DNA from: Hohaiivirga sp031546825 | GTDB taxonomy: Bacteria; Pseudomonadota; Alphaproteobacteria; Rhizobiales; Beijerinckiaceae | Assembly: GCA_031546825.1 (NCBI GenBank) | Contig: JAVBJU010000005.1 | Span: forward strand, 1 to 64,000 | Length of the DNA stretch: 64,000 nucleotides | Reading direction: 5' to 3' | Part shown: piece after piece, positions 63,462-64,000 of the stretch | Layout: every line of letters starts with the position of its first letter | Position numbering within the stretch: position 1 is the first letter of the stretch | Notes under the pieces: model-generated | Databases searched by the model: none | The model's input: only the letters and a program-made list of their open reading frames with translations | Told to the model about the DNA's origin: nothing | Position numbers and translations under genes: made by a program

Positions 63462-64000
63462 TTGCAGACGACAATCATCATCGCCGACGATCATCCACTT
63501 TTTCGGGATGCGCTCAATCAAGCGTTGGTCGCCCTCATGCCTGCCGCCAAAATTATGACCGCGAATGGCATGGACGAGTTATCCAAGACACTTGCAGACG
63601 AGCGCGACATCGACCTCATCCTGCTCGATCTTTCGATGCCAGGCGTTCAGGGGTTCTCCGGGCTGATGTATCTCAGGGCGCAATTCCCCGGCATTCCAGT
63701 TGCCATCGTGTCCGCATCCGATGACGGCGTCACCATTCGCCGCGCCATGGATTTCGGTGCTTCGGCCTTCATTCCCAAATCGCTCGATATCGAAGTCATC
63801 GGCACGGCCATCAAGGTGGTGCTGGCGGGAGATTCCTGGACGCCGCCCGGCGTTGACCTTAGCGCGACGGAAGATAAGGAAACCGCCAATCTGGTGCGTC
63901 GCCTCTCCACGCTGACACCGCAACAGGTGCGTGTGTTGATGATGCTGTCGGAAGGCCTGCTCAACAAGCAGATCGCTTATGAGCTTTCCGTATCGGAAGC
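63462..64000 (+). CDS. LuxR-family (NarL-type) response regulator, partial
   Basis: The visible 179 codons start with a TTG behind AGGGGGAGA. They encode a receiver domain (IIIADDHPLFRDAL acidic pair at about residues 9-10, phospho-acceptor Asp in LILLDLSMPG at about 55, Lys in FIPKSLD at about 106) and the beginning of a LuxR helix-turn-helix (LTPQQVRVLMMLSEGLLNKQIAYELSVS). The 3' end lies outside the window. It is the probable output partner of the upstream hybrid kinase; in related systems the pair controls carbon or redox metabolism. Confidence 0.88.
   Translation, partial: MQTTIIIADDHPLFRDALNQALVALMPAAKIMTANGMDELSKTLADERDIDLILLDLSMPGVQGFSGLMYLRAQFPGIPVAIVSASDDGVTIRRAMDFGASAFIPKSLDIEVIGTAIKVVLAGDSWTPPGVDLSATEDKETANLVRRLSTLTPQQVRVLMMLSEGLLNKQIAYELSVSE

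Noticed and set aside
1..64000. CRISPR arrays, insertion sequences, prophage genes
   Set aside because: No evenly spaced repeats, transposases, integrases or phage structural genes were seen anywhere in the window.

Overview
The window is chromosomal DNA of an alphaproteobacterium, most likely Hyphomicrobiales (Rhizobiales) and Brucella/Ochrobactrum-like. The evidence is a GC content near 58-60% outside one AT-rich island, an alphaproteobacterial SOS box (GAAC-N7-GAAC) before imuA-imuB-dnaE2, DUF459, DUF2853 and NrsF/DUF1109 families, an sRNA with a CCTCCC anti-Shine-Dalgarno motif, and an aryl-polyene pigment cluster. The genus call is inference; no rRNA is present.

Left part (1-8.8 kb): the 3' part of a large autotransporter gene with a frameshift just after its signal peptide, plus a 27-codon remnant of a second autotransporter barrel. 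Then come a DUF459 protein, a CBS/HlyC membrane protein and a complete hypochlorite/methionine-oxidation defence module. That module has a Met-rich peptide (MrpX-like), the molybdoenzyme YedY1, its cytochrome YedZ1, and the divergent ECF sigma factor/anti-sigma pair SigF-NrsF. A GTAACC-N16-CGAA promoter lies between the two arms.

Island (8.9-16 kb): an AT-rich block with a LysR regulator and a four-gene operon: DcuC-type carrier, xylose isomerase, xylulokinase, and a fumarase/adenylosuccinate-lyase-superfamily lyase. This mixture of pentose and C4-dicarboxylate functions is the least explained system here. It suggests catabolism of a pentose joined to a C4-dicarboxylate. A mutarotase gene diverges from it.

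17-22 kb: an amino-sugar locus (MHS carrier, nagB, nagA, ROK regulator) preceded by a long inverted repeat.

22-38.7 kb: an aryl-polyene (APE) cluster with the components of a type II PKS-like pathway (three KS/CLF proteins, two ACPs, two dehydratases, ketoreductase, AMP-ligase, thioesterase), acyl and glycosyl transferases, and the export proteins. It is flanked by a CrtI-like oxidoreductase and followed by two tandem small secreted proteins.

39-44.7 kb: tRNA-Arg(CCG), CorA, a CYTH-CHAD protein, a Nudix hydrolase, a candidate small RNA, DUF2853, a decayed aldo/keto reductase and a DUF3053 lipoprotein.

44.7-50.3 kb: the SOS mutasome imuA-imuB-dnaE2. 50.4-53.3 kb: ubiX, metZ and a lone sulfate-binding protein. 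53.3-57.7 kb: surface-polysaccharide genes. 57.8-59.5 kb: folP-folB-folK. 59.6-64 kb: a transporter-fused hybrid histidine kinase and the start of a LuxR-type response regulator. A family of degenerate repeats of about 80 bp is scattered through at least five intergenic gaps.
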